From Nymphaea colorata (lineage: Eukaryota; Streptophyta; Magnoliopsida; Nymphaeales; Nymphaeaceae), in assembly GCF_008831285.2 (NCBI RefSeq), contig NC_045141.1, positions 19,216,848-19,280,847 of the forward strand: a DNA stretch of 64,000 bases, written 5' to 3'. The position numbers and the translations under genes are program-made. Position 1 is the first letter of the stretch, and every line of letters starts with the position of its first letter. Under the pieces are notes generated by a model. That model was not told the DNA's origin and ran no database searches. It saw only the letters and a list, made by a program, of their open reading frames with translations. Shown piece after piece: positions 48,287 through 60,582 of the stretch.

Positions 48287-49873
48287 ATGTTGAGATGGGG
48301 TGAGGGACGCCACCGGCACCTTCTCTTCCTTCGCTTCCGTCTCTACGTGCACGCACCAACCACCGTTGCTACTGATCACCATCAACGCATACACTTACGA
48401 GACGGCTCCGCGTGCTCAACATGGAAGAAAAGCGTGTTGTTGAGATCCTTTTTTGCCGAGAAGTCTGCTGCCAGAGTCATCCGACTCTACCGTTTCCTCC
48501 TGTCTTCCAACGCAGAGCTCTGCAACTCCGCGTTCCTGCACGCCCTCAAGGCATGCGCTTCAACGGCGGCGGCGCTTCCCGTAGGCAAATCAATTCACTC
48601 ACAGGTTTGCAGGTTGGGATTTTGCCACGACGTCTATGTCTGCAATTCTTTAGTCGACATGTATGCTAAATCTGGGTGTTTATCGGAAGCTCGCCATCTG
48701 TTTGATGACATGCCAACCAGGAATATTGTATCCTGGAACACAATGGCTTCAGGTTATAGCATAAACGGGCTTTATAACGATGCACTGCAAATTTGTTCCT
48801 TGTTGAAGACCAGCGGATTAAGATTAGACAAGGTTGGCTTGAAGATTGTCATTCCGCTTTGTGGACGGTTGCAGAGACTACGACTTGGGCAAGCTGCACA
48901 CTCTCATGTCATTGCTTCAGGCCAGTTTTCAGATTTGGATTTGGTGGCAGCCATTATGGATATGTATGTAAAGTGTGAGTGTTTGGACGACGCAGCACGG
49001 ATTTTCAACAAGATATTAGTCAAAGATGTTGTCATTTGGAACACCATGATTAGTGGGTTCTCAAGGTTTGCAGACTTAGAGCAGGCACTGGAGCTATTTT
49101 GCCGGATGCAGAATGAAGATGTGAAGCCCAGTGTGGTGACCGCTCTGCTTGCTCTGCAAGCATGCGCCGGTCTAGCGATTCTTTCTGCAGGGGAGGCTAT
49201 TCATGGCCTCTGTATCAGAAGCGGATTATATCTTGATATCTCTGTCCAGACACTTTTGATTGATATGTACTCAAAATCTGGGAAACTGAAGTCCGCTTAC
49301 ATGGTCTTCAGGGGGATTAAGCATAAAGCGACCATTAATTCGTGGAGTGCAATGATTTCAGGGTTTGGTAGGCATGGACAAGGGGAAAGCGGTCTGGCGC
49401 TTTTCTTCAAAATGTTGCAGAGAGGTCTATATCCTGACCGGATCTGCTTTGTGTCACTCCTGTCCATGTGCAGCCATGCTGGTTTAGTAGATGATGGCTG
49501 GAAGTGTTTCAATTATATGGTGCATTTTGGCGTCTCACCTTCAATGGAGCACTATGCTTGTGTAGTTGATCTTTTAAGTCGTGCAGGACATCTGAAGGAG
49601 GCACTCGAATTTGTTCGCAGGATGCCATTTGACCCAGATGCCAGTATCTGGGAAGCTATCATAGGGGGCTGCAAAATCCATAGTGATCTTGAAATGGCAG
49701 AAACATTAAGGCATCATGTTATGGACGTAGGCCCAAGGGCTAAAGGATTTTATTCACTTCTCTTAAGTTGTTATGCTGCTAGAGGCGACTGGAATGAGGT
49801 GCTGAAGATGAGAACCTTGATGCAAAAGAGAGGTGTAGAAAAAACACAAGGGTGGAGCATACTGGAAATGTAG
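48287..49873 (+). CDS. Pentatricopeptide repeat protein, PLS class, E type
   Basis: A single exon of 528 aa. The start at 48,287 (MLRWGEGRH) is preferred to the upstream in-frame ATG at 48,143, because the extra 48 codons come from a microsatellite. The Arg/Ser-rich N-terminus suggests organelle import, but the target cannot be told. Tandem PPR motifs with PLS spacing run from about residue 90. They include SLVDMYAKSGCLSEARHLFD, VSWNTMASGYSINGLYNDAL, AIMDMYVKCECLDDAARIF, VIWNTMISGFSRFADLEQAL, LIDMYSKSGKLKSAYMVF and CVVDLLSRAGHLKEALEFV. An E-type C-terminal region follows (ASIWEAIIGGCKIHSDLEMA to GWSILEM). There is no DYW domain. Such proteins bind organellar RNA sequence-specifically, and E-type members often serve C-to-U editing sites. 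The RNA target is unknown. Confidence 0.93.
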   Translation: MLRWGEGRHRHLLFLRFRLYVHAPTTVATDHHQRIHLRDGSACSTWKKSVLLRSFFAEKSAARVIRLYRFLLSSNAELCNSAFLHALKACASTAAALPVGKSIHSQVCRLGFCHDVYVCNSLVDMYAKSGCLSEARHLFDDMPTRNIVSWNTMASGYSINGLYNDALQICSLLKTSGLRLDKVGLKIVIPLCGRLQRLRLGQAAHSHVIASGQFSDLDLVAAIMDMYVKCECLDDAARIFNKILVKDVVIWNTMISGFSRFADLEQALELFCRMQNEDVKPSVVTALLALQACAGLAILSAGEAIHGLCIRSGLYLDISVQTLLIDMYSKSGKLKSAYMVFRGIKHKATINSWSAMISGFGRHGQGESGLALFFKMLQRGLYPDRICFVSLLSMCSHAGLVDDGWKCFNYMVHFGVSPSMEHYACVVDLLSRAGHLKEALEFVRRMPFDPDASIWEAIIGGCKIHSDLEMAETLRHHVMDVGPRAKGFYSLLLSCYAARGDWNEVLKMRTLMQKRGVEKTQGWSILEM

Positions 49874-51270
49874 CCGTGAAGCTAGTCAAGTGTGGAAAAG
49901 TGAGCGCTGTTAATTGAATCTTCTTTTGGAGGAGCTCAAGAAATGCAATCTAACATCCCGAGTCTGTAAAGTTCTTGTTAAATGTCGATCGAAGAATTTG
50001 CTAATGCTTGTATATCTACTTGTTGTTTATGAACATCTAGGGACCACATAAGGTATCAGTTTAATATATTTATCCAGCCGAAAACATTTCAGCATGATAT
50101 CTGGTATACGCCACCAGATGCCCCTGGCCCTCAAGGTGGGGGAAAAAGAAAATCACGCTTCAGGACTTTTTCCTCGTACAACAACCGGACTTAGATCTAC
50201 CATCAGCCTTTTACCTATGCAACGGTCTCACAACACCACACCAATGACTTATCAGACCCTGATTACCCCAATCAAGGAGCAGGCGGTGTAACATGAGAAC
50301 AGAAAATGCCCTGATATTCAGGTACAGGTGCAAGCACAAGGCAATGCAGAATTTGAACAGTGCATCATTCATACAATCAGAATGCAATAAACTTGAATAT
50401 GGACTTGAAATGCGAAGCTGCACATCATTTCCAAGTTATATGTTTCAATCACATCCAATTAACCTTCGTGAATCCAATTAAGCGAATTCAGAGTTCACCT
50501 GACATAAGGACGTTTGGAGCCCTGATTTATCATAACAGACATGAATAACACCAAGTCCATTCTGATGTTCAATTAGTAACCAAAATGTAAACAACACAGC
50601 CTTGACGACTCCAGAATTGACCATCACGTTTGGAATCGCAAACCCTGTTGTTCAATTTAAGTTTCGCAACTATCACAAAGAAATTGATTTTCAAAACCTC
50701 CAACACTGGTTTACGATCACGTGAGCGGGCGCATGAAACTTCACAGAGAAAATTTATTTTGATTTTCTCTCTTCAGAAGACCCTGAACACAAATGGCGCA
50801 ACTGATTTCAGGAAGCGTCATTTGTTCGTTGCTAGATGTTTTATTTTCATAGGCAATCTGGTGGGTGTTTGGGGTTAAGCAGCCCCTCCCAAATTATGCC
50901 AGCAGATGCACCCGGAGCATTGATTATTGAACCCTCAATTTCCTTCCATTTTGTGGTCTTATGTCCAACCCCTAGACAGGGGAAAGAAAAAAAGAACTCC
51001 GTCCATCTGATGGTTGTTTTCGCATTGCTAGACTGGACGGTTACTGGCCGACAACCATCAGTAAGGATATACACACAGACCAGACATCTGACCTCTGCCA
51101 CTATAGAAGCTAGAGACTAAACCGATGGTCTACCATATTTCAGTGTACTATTTTGTCTCCCTAGTAACAAGAACTTAATTGCCTTCTCCAGGCGTAGCAA
51201 ATTGAACATATACACAAAACTGATATGTACAAGGGGCTCAACTAATGCAAATACTTGCAAAAAAGAAGAT
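49874..51270. other. Intergenic between convergent genes, no gene seen
   Basis: It holds the 3' regions of the PPR gene (left) and the TFIIS-like gene (right). Open frames under 95 codons on both strands show no domain and overlap each other. Confidence 0.5.
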
Positions 51271-54261
51271 CTACGCTTTACCAGGCAACCCTGAAGAGTC
51301 ACCAGCCCTTGGCCTGCTATTCATAGATTTCTGAGTTTCAAGCACAGCGGATTTACTTTTCTGGAAGATATCTGGAGATGGTTTCTCACTTTCACGAGGG
51401 CTTACCAACTTCTTCTCAACATCTTCGAACTTGGCTGTTGCCCATGGTGCTGTGCCAACAGAAACAGCAAGGTTTGGTGTCTCTTGTGTCAAGGTAGAAA
51501 TGGCATCACGAGTAGTATACCATGTGTTACCGCATTGCAGGCATTCCAGCTGGCATTATTTTCAAAAGGTTAAGGGGCATCAATCTTAGATGAAATTTCT
51601 AGTGCAGAAAAAAATTAATTAAACGATAATGACAAAATTGATGTCCTGTAAAGTGTGTGAGCCTACCAATCTCATCCCCAAAAAACTGAATATAAAGGTT
51701 TGACATCTAGAAATATATGTCTAGCATTGCAGCATGGTCATAATAATGGCCACTAATCTATTGGCCGGGTTGGTGGATAAAGAAGAACCACCAGGTAAAT
51801 GGGCTATTTAGTTCCGCAAGACTTCCATATAGCCTCCCTAGAAAGCTGTAATATCTGAAAGGTGAAAAGTGAAAACCCCATAAAAGAGAAATTGCCACTA
51901 CCCAGTGCCCTTCAAAAAGTTTAGGATGCAAGTTAAGCTTTCTAAAATAGAACCTTCCAAGCTCAGAACCTAGCAAAGATGTGACAGTAACCTGATATCT
52001 GTCGCCATGGCCAACTGTAATAATGTCAGAAACTCTGACTTTTTTCTCCATGCATCTCTTGCATCGTACATCTGTCATCTGTCTCAGATTTATGTAACAT
52101 TAGAATCGAAGATATACAGCACAATAAATAGCAATAAAAATTGATACGTCATTAGAATGCAATATATGTGTAACACAAAAAAAAAAAAAAAAGAAATAGT
52201 TTGTCTCAGAACCAGTCAAAGCCTGGACCAATATTTTTTTGAATTCAAGTATCAAGCTCTCACCTGATCCTTCTGATAATGCAGGTCAAAATATCAGTAA
52301 CACTTCACCAACCCACACATGTAATCATAGTGGTGCTTTATGAAACAAGAATGAGGAAGCTTCTGTTTATAGGAATGAGAAAGCCTTGCCCTCCCATCAT
52401 CTTATCCACATAGGTTGAACATTTCTACCTTAACCTTGGATTAGAAAAAAAAAAGAAGTATCTCCAGAGTTTCTCATTCATAGGAAGTGAGAGGGTGTAC
52501 ATCAAAATAGTAATATAATATACAAAAAAACTGCACATTTCACATAACAATACATGACGCATGGGTACACATTATTGCACTTAAAAAAAATAAACCACAT
52601 TAATGAGCACAAAAATGGCAAGTCTTTGAGTGTCAACAGGATCAAGTGGCCAACTGAACATATCCCTTGGATTTAATTTAGTCCATCTTATTTAATTTAG
52701 TCCGTCTTTGGATAGGACTTGGTTGACTTGACAGTGAAATATTCACATTTATGATAGATAAATATAGTCCTGGTTTTACTCCAGCCCAACCAGCATGTAC
52801 AGTATACCTAATAAAGTATTCACAGATTTAGAGAAAGAAACTAAGCTATCCTTTATGAACACAGTACTTCCTGATAGTCTTTATGTTAAGATAAAAAGAT
52901 GGTCACCTGGACTGGCTCTTCCAATTCTTGAGGCTCCTTAGCAGATTTCTCTTCTGCAGTTATTCCCTCCTGGAAAGACAATTATGAGATGTTTTTCACC
53001 AGAAGCCAAACGATACATGTCAATCAACTTGGTTTATTGTTCAGTGGTAAAAGCAATGGGATGCTCAGAATTAGCTGAAAAATGAGTAAAAACTCAAGCT
53101 AGAATAGCATACCATAACGATTAACAGGAAAAAGATAGATAAATATGTGACAAAGTCTAGCCTCGCTGGTAGACGGGAGTTCCAAACCATACCTCTTACC
53201 CCGTTCAAATGACATGACATGGTAAATTTCCTTTTCCAGGCGTAACTTTCCCAAAGAGGCACTATCTTATTTATTTCTGATTTTCTGAAAACTGTCAAGG
53301 CCAACTAAAAAAGGAAAACCTTATTTTCCCATTTTCAACATTTCAGGAAGATAAATCTATCCCAAGAACTAAAATGTGCCAAATAGTTAAGGTTGCTGCC
53401 ACTGTGGCTCCTAGGTGTGTTGCCGTGCACTACTTATTAGTTATTGCACAGGTCTCTGATGTGCAGCGAGCCCATATTGCATCATTTGCTGCTTCCCATG
53501 CTCCTAATGTTGAGGCTCTAAACAAATTAGTAAAGCTACCATTGCTGCTATAATCAATGATGTTAGGCGAAGGCGAAGCTCAAAGCCTATGATGAGGCGA
53601 GGCATACGCCTTGAAGCATCAAAGCATAAGCTTCAGGATTAATATGGTGACATGTACATAATATTTATAAAAGCAACTGAAAAATATGCATATTCATTTG
53701 TCATGTAACAGATGTTTCTAGTGTTTTAGTTTTTCATTTTACATGAGCTTTGTAAACTATATAGATCATATCCATGTAATTTTTTTAACCATTTGACCAC
53801 AAACACTTGATTGAATGGCACTTTAAAACTTGAGCACATCTCTCTCTCTCTCTCAGAGGGAAAAAGAGCGGTGCCCATCTCATTATAAACAGACATCAAA
53901 TTCTTTCCTTTGTATTTTTTTTTAATTTACCATGTATCTTGTTAAGAAAAAAAAAAAGAGAAAATATTCATCTCTGACCAATGCATGGTCCAAAGATGTC
54001 TATATATTCTTTGAGAACTTAGTTCAACTTAACATATGCTTACATATTCTTAAAAAAAATAACAGCAATCTTGGAGTTGGAAAAGGAAAAGGCAGAGAGT
54101 TAGAAGTCAAGGAGAACTGTGATCAACAACCTTGGAGTCATCAGCAACGATGGAGAGAACAACCCTCTTCCCACTTGCACCATGAGGGCTATGCAAAAGA
54201 GAGTGACTGAGAGAGAACCCTAAGAGAACTGTACTCAGTTGTTGTGTGTGTGTGTGTGTGC

Positions 54262-54296
<35 letters not shown>

Positions 54297-57230
54297 GTCT
54301 CACCCTCTCACATTCTTACTATGATCTTCAAGATCCCTCTCTCTCTATGTATGTCTCATCTTTGCTTCCGCTTGCAGCCAGCAGATGTCATTGGCGGGTG
54401 ATTTCTACCGGAGGCCCTCTCCGCTGTCTTTTTTTGAGGTTTCTTGTTGAGGGTTTCAGTTTAGGTTCTCTTTTGGGCTTTGCCATGGCATTTTTATTGG
54501 GATTTTTGGATCTCCAGTTGGCTCTCCATGGGGATTTCTTGTTGAAGCTTTTGGTTTGATTCTTTGGTTGATGTTGCTGCTGGTTTTTGGTGTTTGGGTT
54601 GCTGTTTACCCTACCGCTTGGGTCGTCATTGTAGCTTCCGCTGTTTTGGGTCGTCGTTGTCGCTTGAGTATGCCATTAGGTCATCACTGCCATTTGAATC
54701 TATCGTTGGGTCACCATATTTGCTTGGGTCTGCCATTTGGTCGTGACTACCGTCACAGCTGCTAGGTTCTATCATTGTAGTCGGTCATTGGATTAATCTC
54801 CCATGTCACTGGGTTCTGTTGCTGCTACTAGGGACTTTTATTGCAACAGCCAGGGATTGATCCGGGCTTCTAATGTCTTGTTGGATTCATAATGTTGTCT
54901 GTCTTACTGGTTCTTCCCAGCCTAGCTTGCCCTTTACCATCCTGTTGTGTAACTATTGCTCTTGTCTAGTTCGTCTTCCCAATGCCTGGTTATTCTCATT
55001 AATGGTTTTTTACTTTTTGTTAGCACTTATGGCATTTAGACAAGCTGCTACTCGTTTTCCAACCATTGGACGTGCTATTTTTTAGCCTCTTTATGGCTCA
55101 GTTTGGAGTTTCTCATAGGGCTCTTGGGGAATGATGGAATTCCAACCAGAATTTATGGCATTTATGACTTGCCTCTTTTTTGGCCTCTTAATGGGCCAAT
55201 GTGGAGAATCATTTGGCTCGTAGGGCTCTTGCAGAATGATATGATCATGGTACTGATGACAGTTGTATTCATATCGGAATATACTACATATTGTATAGGT
55301 TTGAGAAATTTATACAATATGCTTGTATACCATAGGCATATTGCCCGTGTCGTACGATACAAAGGCCATACCGAACAATACGGGTAATAGGCCTCTGTAT
55401 CTTACGATACGAGGACAAAACAAAAGAAATGGGCTTTTTTTTAAACAGCTCATCCCTCCCACTTTGTACACATCTTTAAGAGCTATGGGAAAGGGAGGTT
55501 TTACTAGTTTTCTAAAAAAATCGACATATGTTGATAAAGGCATTCCATTTGAAGGCATTGAAACCATTACAAAGAAAATGAGGATGAAGATGAAGATGAT
55601 GATGATTAGCATTCATTGATGATAATCATGATATTTGGCACTTGGCAATAAACAATTATATGTTGTCAATTTGTGATATAATGTAAAACATTTTAAACTT
55701 GAGATGGATGTTTATTATGTTGTTCTGAATCTATGATTGATTGATTGATTTCTCATTTCTAAATGGGTTGTTGATATATTATGGCTTATAAATGATAAAT
55801 CATGAATGTTCTTTATGTGAGATGATTTTTTTATATGGAATACATTTTTCCTATTTTTTCTGAATTTTTCTCTATTTTATATAACTTTTTAATTTTTGAA
55901 AAAATTAAATTTCACGACGCGCTACGCTACATTTACTATACGTTACGATATGGTGTATATGTCGGCCCAACCGGTACGCGTCCTGATATACCTTTTACAA
56001 CATTGACTAATGGTATTTTGGGTACTCGGTTTAGTGTTTGTATTGGAATTTTTCAATACTTTTGCGTAAATTTAAAATTCCCTAACTTCTTGTTGGGGGT
56101 TTCATTAGTAATGTTGAGTTTAAGGTTATGCTCCCTCCCCCTCTCATATGCTCATCTTCTTATTGTAGCTATCCATGGAAAGTCTTCAACACCACATTCA
56201 TCCTCATTTTGTTATTACCTCAATATAACCTATGAAATTGCTCATGCTAGTTTTGGAAATATACTTGAAACTGTAGGTACTACCATCATTGTCATCCTCA
56301 AATTGCTAAATGTGTCAAACGTCATCAAGATGGCAGATAAGAAAGTGGTGAGTTAAAAAAAATTAACAAAAAAAATTAAAAAGTAAAAACATGGGCAATT
56401 TTGTGTGCCCATACTTGAGGTGCATGCCTCACATTGATGCATGCCTGGATGAAAAGCTTGCCTCAAGCCTTAAGGCGTTAAGGATCTGAAATCACCTTGA
56501 GGCATGTGCTTCACCGCTTCACGCATTGAAGTTTACGCCTCTATCTATCATTTTCCTGTTTGCAGCCCCATCCCCCATTCCCCCCTCTTCAACACAAACA
56601 AGAGCCAAAGTCTTGCACTAGTTGTTGCACACATCTCTGAGATGCAGCCAGCCCCTCTCTTGCATGATTTGCTGCTTCTCATGCTCCTAATGTTCAAGCT
56701 CTCAACGAATTAGTAAAGCTACAATTGTTGCTATAATTGTTCTATCATTTTCCTGCTTCCAGCCCTGTCCCCAATTCCCCCTCTTTAACACAAACAAGAG
56801 CCCAAGTCACCTCCTCATTCCTCCAACCTGACATAGACAACCTACTCTACTGTGCCAACTCTCAATTGTTAGACAAGAATTATGGTCCGGGTGACGGAAG
56901 AATGAGGAAAATACGCAGGCTGCATGCTCAAAAGATGAAGATATGAAGATTTAGGAAAAGGGAATTATAGGAGTTAAGGAGCTGAAGGCAAAATAACAGT
57001 GCAAGAAAAGAAAAACAAATGGCCTGAAGGGTAGGGAAAAAATCCAATCCAAAGAAACATAATTTTGGTATTCTAGGATATTTGACAAAAGAAGGGAAAC
57101 GGCAAGTTGCACAGGCCTTTATTTAACAGTTTGTAGGAAATATGAGGCCCATATCCAATAGCAAGCCACATGTGGGAAGCCCCACAAACTTTCTATATTT
57201 CATATTTCTGCCTTCAACTATTTGCTTTTG

Positions 57231-57278
<48 letters not shown>

Positions 57279-57575
57279 TGTCCCTAAAAGTATGAGAGTT
57301 TTTGAATTAGTGCCCCTCATCCCAAAATTTATAGCTCCACCAATGCCCATATCAGGAATTCAGAAAGGTGGTTCCCTTTTTTGGGACATGAGCAAAGGCA
57401 GGCCTGAAATTAAAATTTCTCGTACAGCCTGGCGGAAGTGAACCCCAAAGTCCAAACACCTCCCACACCAAAAAAGAAAACCATTAAATAAACCAACTAC
57501 ATTGGCATTGATGAAATGAACTCAAATTGGCTTGAGTATGCAAGCCTTCAAAAGCTATGAGAAAGGCACAGATTG

Positions 57576-57625
<50 letters not shown>

Positions 57626-59488
57626 GTGAGGATAGCAATAGCATTCATCCACTAACTCAAATCAGAACGAAAATGCGACATACTGGAGTCTTAAAAGTGA
57701 TCAGAACGTCACACATTGAGCCTTCTCAAGATCAAACCAAGAACACTAGTCAACACTCAGCCAGCTCAAATCATTCCACTGCAGATTTAAGATCAAAGTA
57801 TACGCATCTTTGGAAAGGCAGTACTAAATTGAGTATGATGATTGATTAGGTGTAAGCATCAACAAGAAGTTTTCAATGAATTTGCTGCATACATGCTTAT
57901 AAAGTTTTCATGCAGGCAGAATTTTCATAGGCAACCCATGCAGCCATGCCTTCTTGCCATGTGATAGATCTCAAGACAAACAGCCTCTTTGAACATTATG
58001 ACATACCATGCAAAAATATGTACCCTAATATAACCCAGTGAATAGGATAGATCCAGCTCGAGAATATGGACTATAGAGGCATTACCTTCAGTTCAGAAGG
58101 AGACATGTTCAATATGACAGAAGGCTCCAATTCTTTGTCTAGCAATCGCCTTGCCAACAGAGCATTGTTCTGAAATATTATAAGTAATTACCAAATGGAC
58201 AGGAAATTTGTTGCCTAATTAACATATGATTATAAGAAATTACATAAGTAGTGCAACGTAAACGGATATCCTAGCACAAGTTTAACCACTTTTTCAAGCA
58301 TAAAAACTAAAGGAGTGAAAACCATGCCTACATCATGTATTTAAATGAAAGACATCAATGCCACACAGAAACAAAATCAAGACAGTTTGCAGGATCCATC
58401 TTCTGAGTCAATGCATGTGTGCATGAATGCGAGCACGCACTAGTAGAAGCAGAACATGCAAATGCACTCACAGAAAGTCTAGGTTTTCTAAGCACATAAC
58501 AAAAAGATGAACCACAAGCTGTTTACCATGAGATAGGCAAATAGTCAGCCAAAGTGTTTTACAATTAATTCATTTCTTCAGCATAATGAGGGAAAAATTC
58601 AGCTGGCCTATAACATAGCCATTATGGGTATAATACGTATTACATACATATCTTACAAGGATACAAATTGCAGTCTTAATCAACCTTTGAACAAGCAACT
58701 TAAATTTCAGAAAAAACATTAGTAACCGATCCCTCCAAAGTACATTCCTGCCATGGAAAATTTGACAATAAAAAGACCATCTTGTTCAAGACAAGAGAGA
58801 AGTACAACTATCATGCCATTATGTCCTCTGGTTTCAAGAACTTCCAAGTGGGCGTGTTTCCTCAATTGAGAATGGTTTTCCTTCAGAAGACCCAAGAAAC
58901 TGCAGAACACCACCTTCAAGACCATCTCATCCTATTTTCTCCAACATACATAAACAAGAACTTTCATACATACCAATCTTTACTATCACACTTTGAGGTC
59001 TCTAAAGTCAATTTTGAGTACCTAGCTTGCTGCCTAGTTTTGCCTAAGCTATTTTATTGTTAGAGTGGATATCCATTTGGAATGTATTTGGTCCAAAGCA
59101 AGTAGCAGTTACATACTTCTCACAGAAGCTTACTATTCACTTGCTATACTCAGCAAGCAGCAGAGTCTACCCTTGTATACAGAAGTGTATGGACATATAT
59201 AGCCTATAACAGATACCGATCTTCAGACAACAATGCATATCATTCAACACAACATATGCAGTTTATAATTCCATGATGGCAGATACATGAGGATTCATCA
59301 CCAAAGGCCTGAGTACAAGCAAATGTACATGTAAAAATGCAAAACAGGTAAACCTTAAAATTAAAAACTAACTGCCGCATCTTCTGGTTATACTTTTGAA
59401 GATCTGAACCCAGCCCCTCATGTGAGGCCTTCTCAAGAGCAGTAACAGCAGACACAGCAGCGTCTGGCCAACGGACGGTCTCCTCACC
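51271..59488 (-). CDS. TFIIS-like protein (central domain plus zinc ribbon), 5' end not found
   Basis: Five in-phase exons are recognised: 59,488-59,354; 58,169-58,086; 52,969-52,907; 52,078-51,992; 51,549-51,271 (648 nt, 215 aa plus stop). All joins are phase 0 with GT-AG borders. The product has a TFIIS central-domain part (KYNQKMRQLVFNFK, NNALLARRLLDKELEPSVI, LNMSPSELKEGITAEEK) and then a four-cysteine zinc ribbon (VRCKRCMEKKV ... LECLQCGNTWYTTRD). A Ser/Pro/Lys-rich tail follows. True TFIIS inserts an acidic DE hairpin into RNA polymerase II; this ribbon shows no such pair. It is therefore more likely a plant TFIIS-family relative than TFIIS itself, a nuclear protein linked to transcription. 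The first exon found starts in phase 0 after an AG acceptor, so upstream exons must exist to the right, but I could not identify them. Intron 2 is 5.1 kb and repeat-filled. Confidence 0.82.
54242..54295. repeat. (GT)n(GA)n microsatellite
   Basis: A GT run passes into a GA run inside the intronic element. Confidence 0.9.
55255..56010. mobile_element. Nested repeat with 'tacgatac' inverted motifs
   Basis: The left part contains 'cgtacgatacaaaggccata' and 'cttacgatacgagg'. The right part contains 'tacgttacgatatggtgta' and 'cggcccaaccggtacgcg'. These palindrome-like words flank an AT-rich, non-coding core. It is likely a small non-autonomous element nested in the 53,564-56,540 element. Boundaries are uncertain. 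Confidence 0.4.
57233..57275. repeat. (AT)n microsatellite
   Basis: About 21 AT repeats in the long intron of the TFIIS-like gene. Confidence 0.95.
57579..57621. repeat. (CT)n microsatellite
   Basis: About 21 CT repeats in the same intron. Confidence 0.95.
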
Positions 59489-59944
59489 CTAAAAGCACAA
59501 TTTCATTACATCAATACATTCTGTGAGGAAAAAAAAACATAGTGATTTCACAACACCAACACATAGACAAATGCCCCACAACCCAAGAAATATGTTCCCT
59601 GTCATTCATTTGCTACTGATTAGTATCAGAAATTATAAGTAATATAGGAGAACAGAAACTTAAATAGTTCCTCACAGAAATTCAAAACAACAAACTGGAA
59701 AAGGTCTTCTGGAAGTAATTGTACTGGAAGAAATAAACATAGGCATCAAATACAAAGGCAAAACTCAAATTTAGATAGCTCATTGATTAGGGAAAATAAA
59801 AAATCATCAATCACAATCTCACATTTCTGGGTGAAACTAAAGTTATGATACACTGAATTGGTTGAGATATCTGAGGAGCATTATATGAGCCATAAGAGGC
59901 AGAACAGTAAAATGATCAGCCAACAGTCCATGGAGGCTTCACAA

Positions 59945-60582
59945 CTATGTCACATAGGTACGAGTAGGGGTGCGGGTACGGGTGCCGGTGCGGGTACGGA
60001 TATGGACCATTTTTAAAAAACTTGGGTGCGGGGGTACGGCCGTACACACACATGCACATATACATATATATGTCAAAAAATTTGAAACAGAATAACATAT
60101 TCACACATATATATATATATCAAAAAATTACAAACAGAATAATATATTCATAAATCATAATCCAAAATTTATCATTCTTGATTCTCATTCTCCTCAGTCG
60201 CAAATTTACTGCTCAACTGAAGCCGAAGAAAATCACGCGTGTACAGAAGCATAAGCACAAACACAAGAACATAAACTTTTACATAACAAGATAAAGGAGC
60301 TAGCGAAGCAAAAAACGGATCCCAACACTACGAAGCAAGAATGAAGAAAAAAGAGGGAAGTGGAACATTAAAATGAGGGTTTCAAAAATTTTAACGTTAA
60401 AATGTTTTAAAAAGTTAAAATGTAAAAATCGTTAACATTAAAATCGGACATATTTGGACGCAGTCACGCATTGACCGCACCCGGTGCGGTCAACGCAGCA
60501 CCCCTGTCGTACCCAGGGCCGTACCCGTGTCGTCCGGTACCGTGCAGGTACTCCTCCTTAGGAGGAGTACCCGTGTGACAGA
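59945..60582. mobile_element. Mutator-like non-autonomous element, 638 bp, with 9-bp target-site duplication
   Basis: The direct repeat GCTTCACAA flanks the element at 59,936-59,944 and 60,583-60,591. The ends are inverted: the left TATGTCACATAGGTAC matches the right end in reverse, TCTGTCACACGGGTAC. Subterminal GC-rich words (GGGTGCGGGTACGGG left; CCGTACCCGTGTCG right) form longer imperfect inverted arms, and the core is AT-rich. A 9-bp duplication is typical of the Mutator superfamily. No transposase is present. Confidence 0.75.

Larger units (their letters stand above)
53564..56540. mobile_element. Repeat element of about 3 kb, inverted AGGCG-rich ends
   Basis: The left end is 'aggcgaaggcgaagc' followed by 'gaggcgaggcatacgcc'. 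The right end read in reverse is 'aggcgtaaacttcaatgc', then 'gaagcacatgcctcaagg' and 'aacgccttaaggcttgaggc'. Both are dense in AGGCG and GCCT words in inverted arrangement. No transposase is recognisable inside. Boundaries are approximate and the class is unknown. Confidence 0.45.
53400..56750. repeat. Direct duplication in the TFIIS-like gene intron, split by an insertion
   Basis: About 53,440-53,555 and 56,617-56,735 share 'catttgctgcttcccatgct'-type sequence and 'ctcctaatgtt', 'aattagtaaagctac'. The sequence after the insertion (56,543-56,600, 'ctatcattttcctg' on) recurs at 56,742-56,800. The pattern fits an original tandem pair of about 190-bp units, with a roughly 3-kb element inserted in the left unit. 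Confidence 0.6.
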
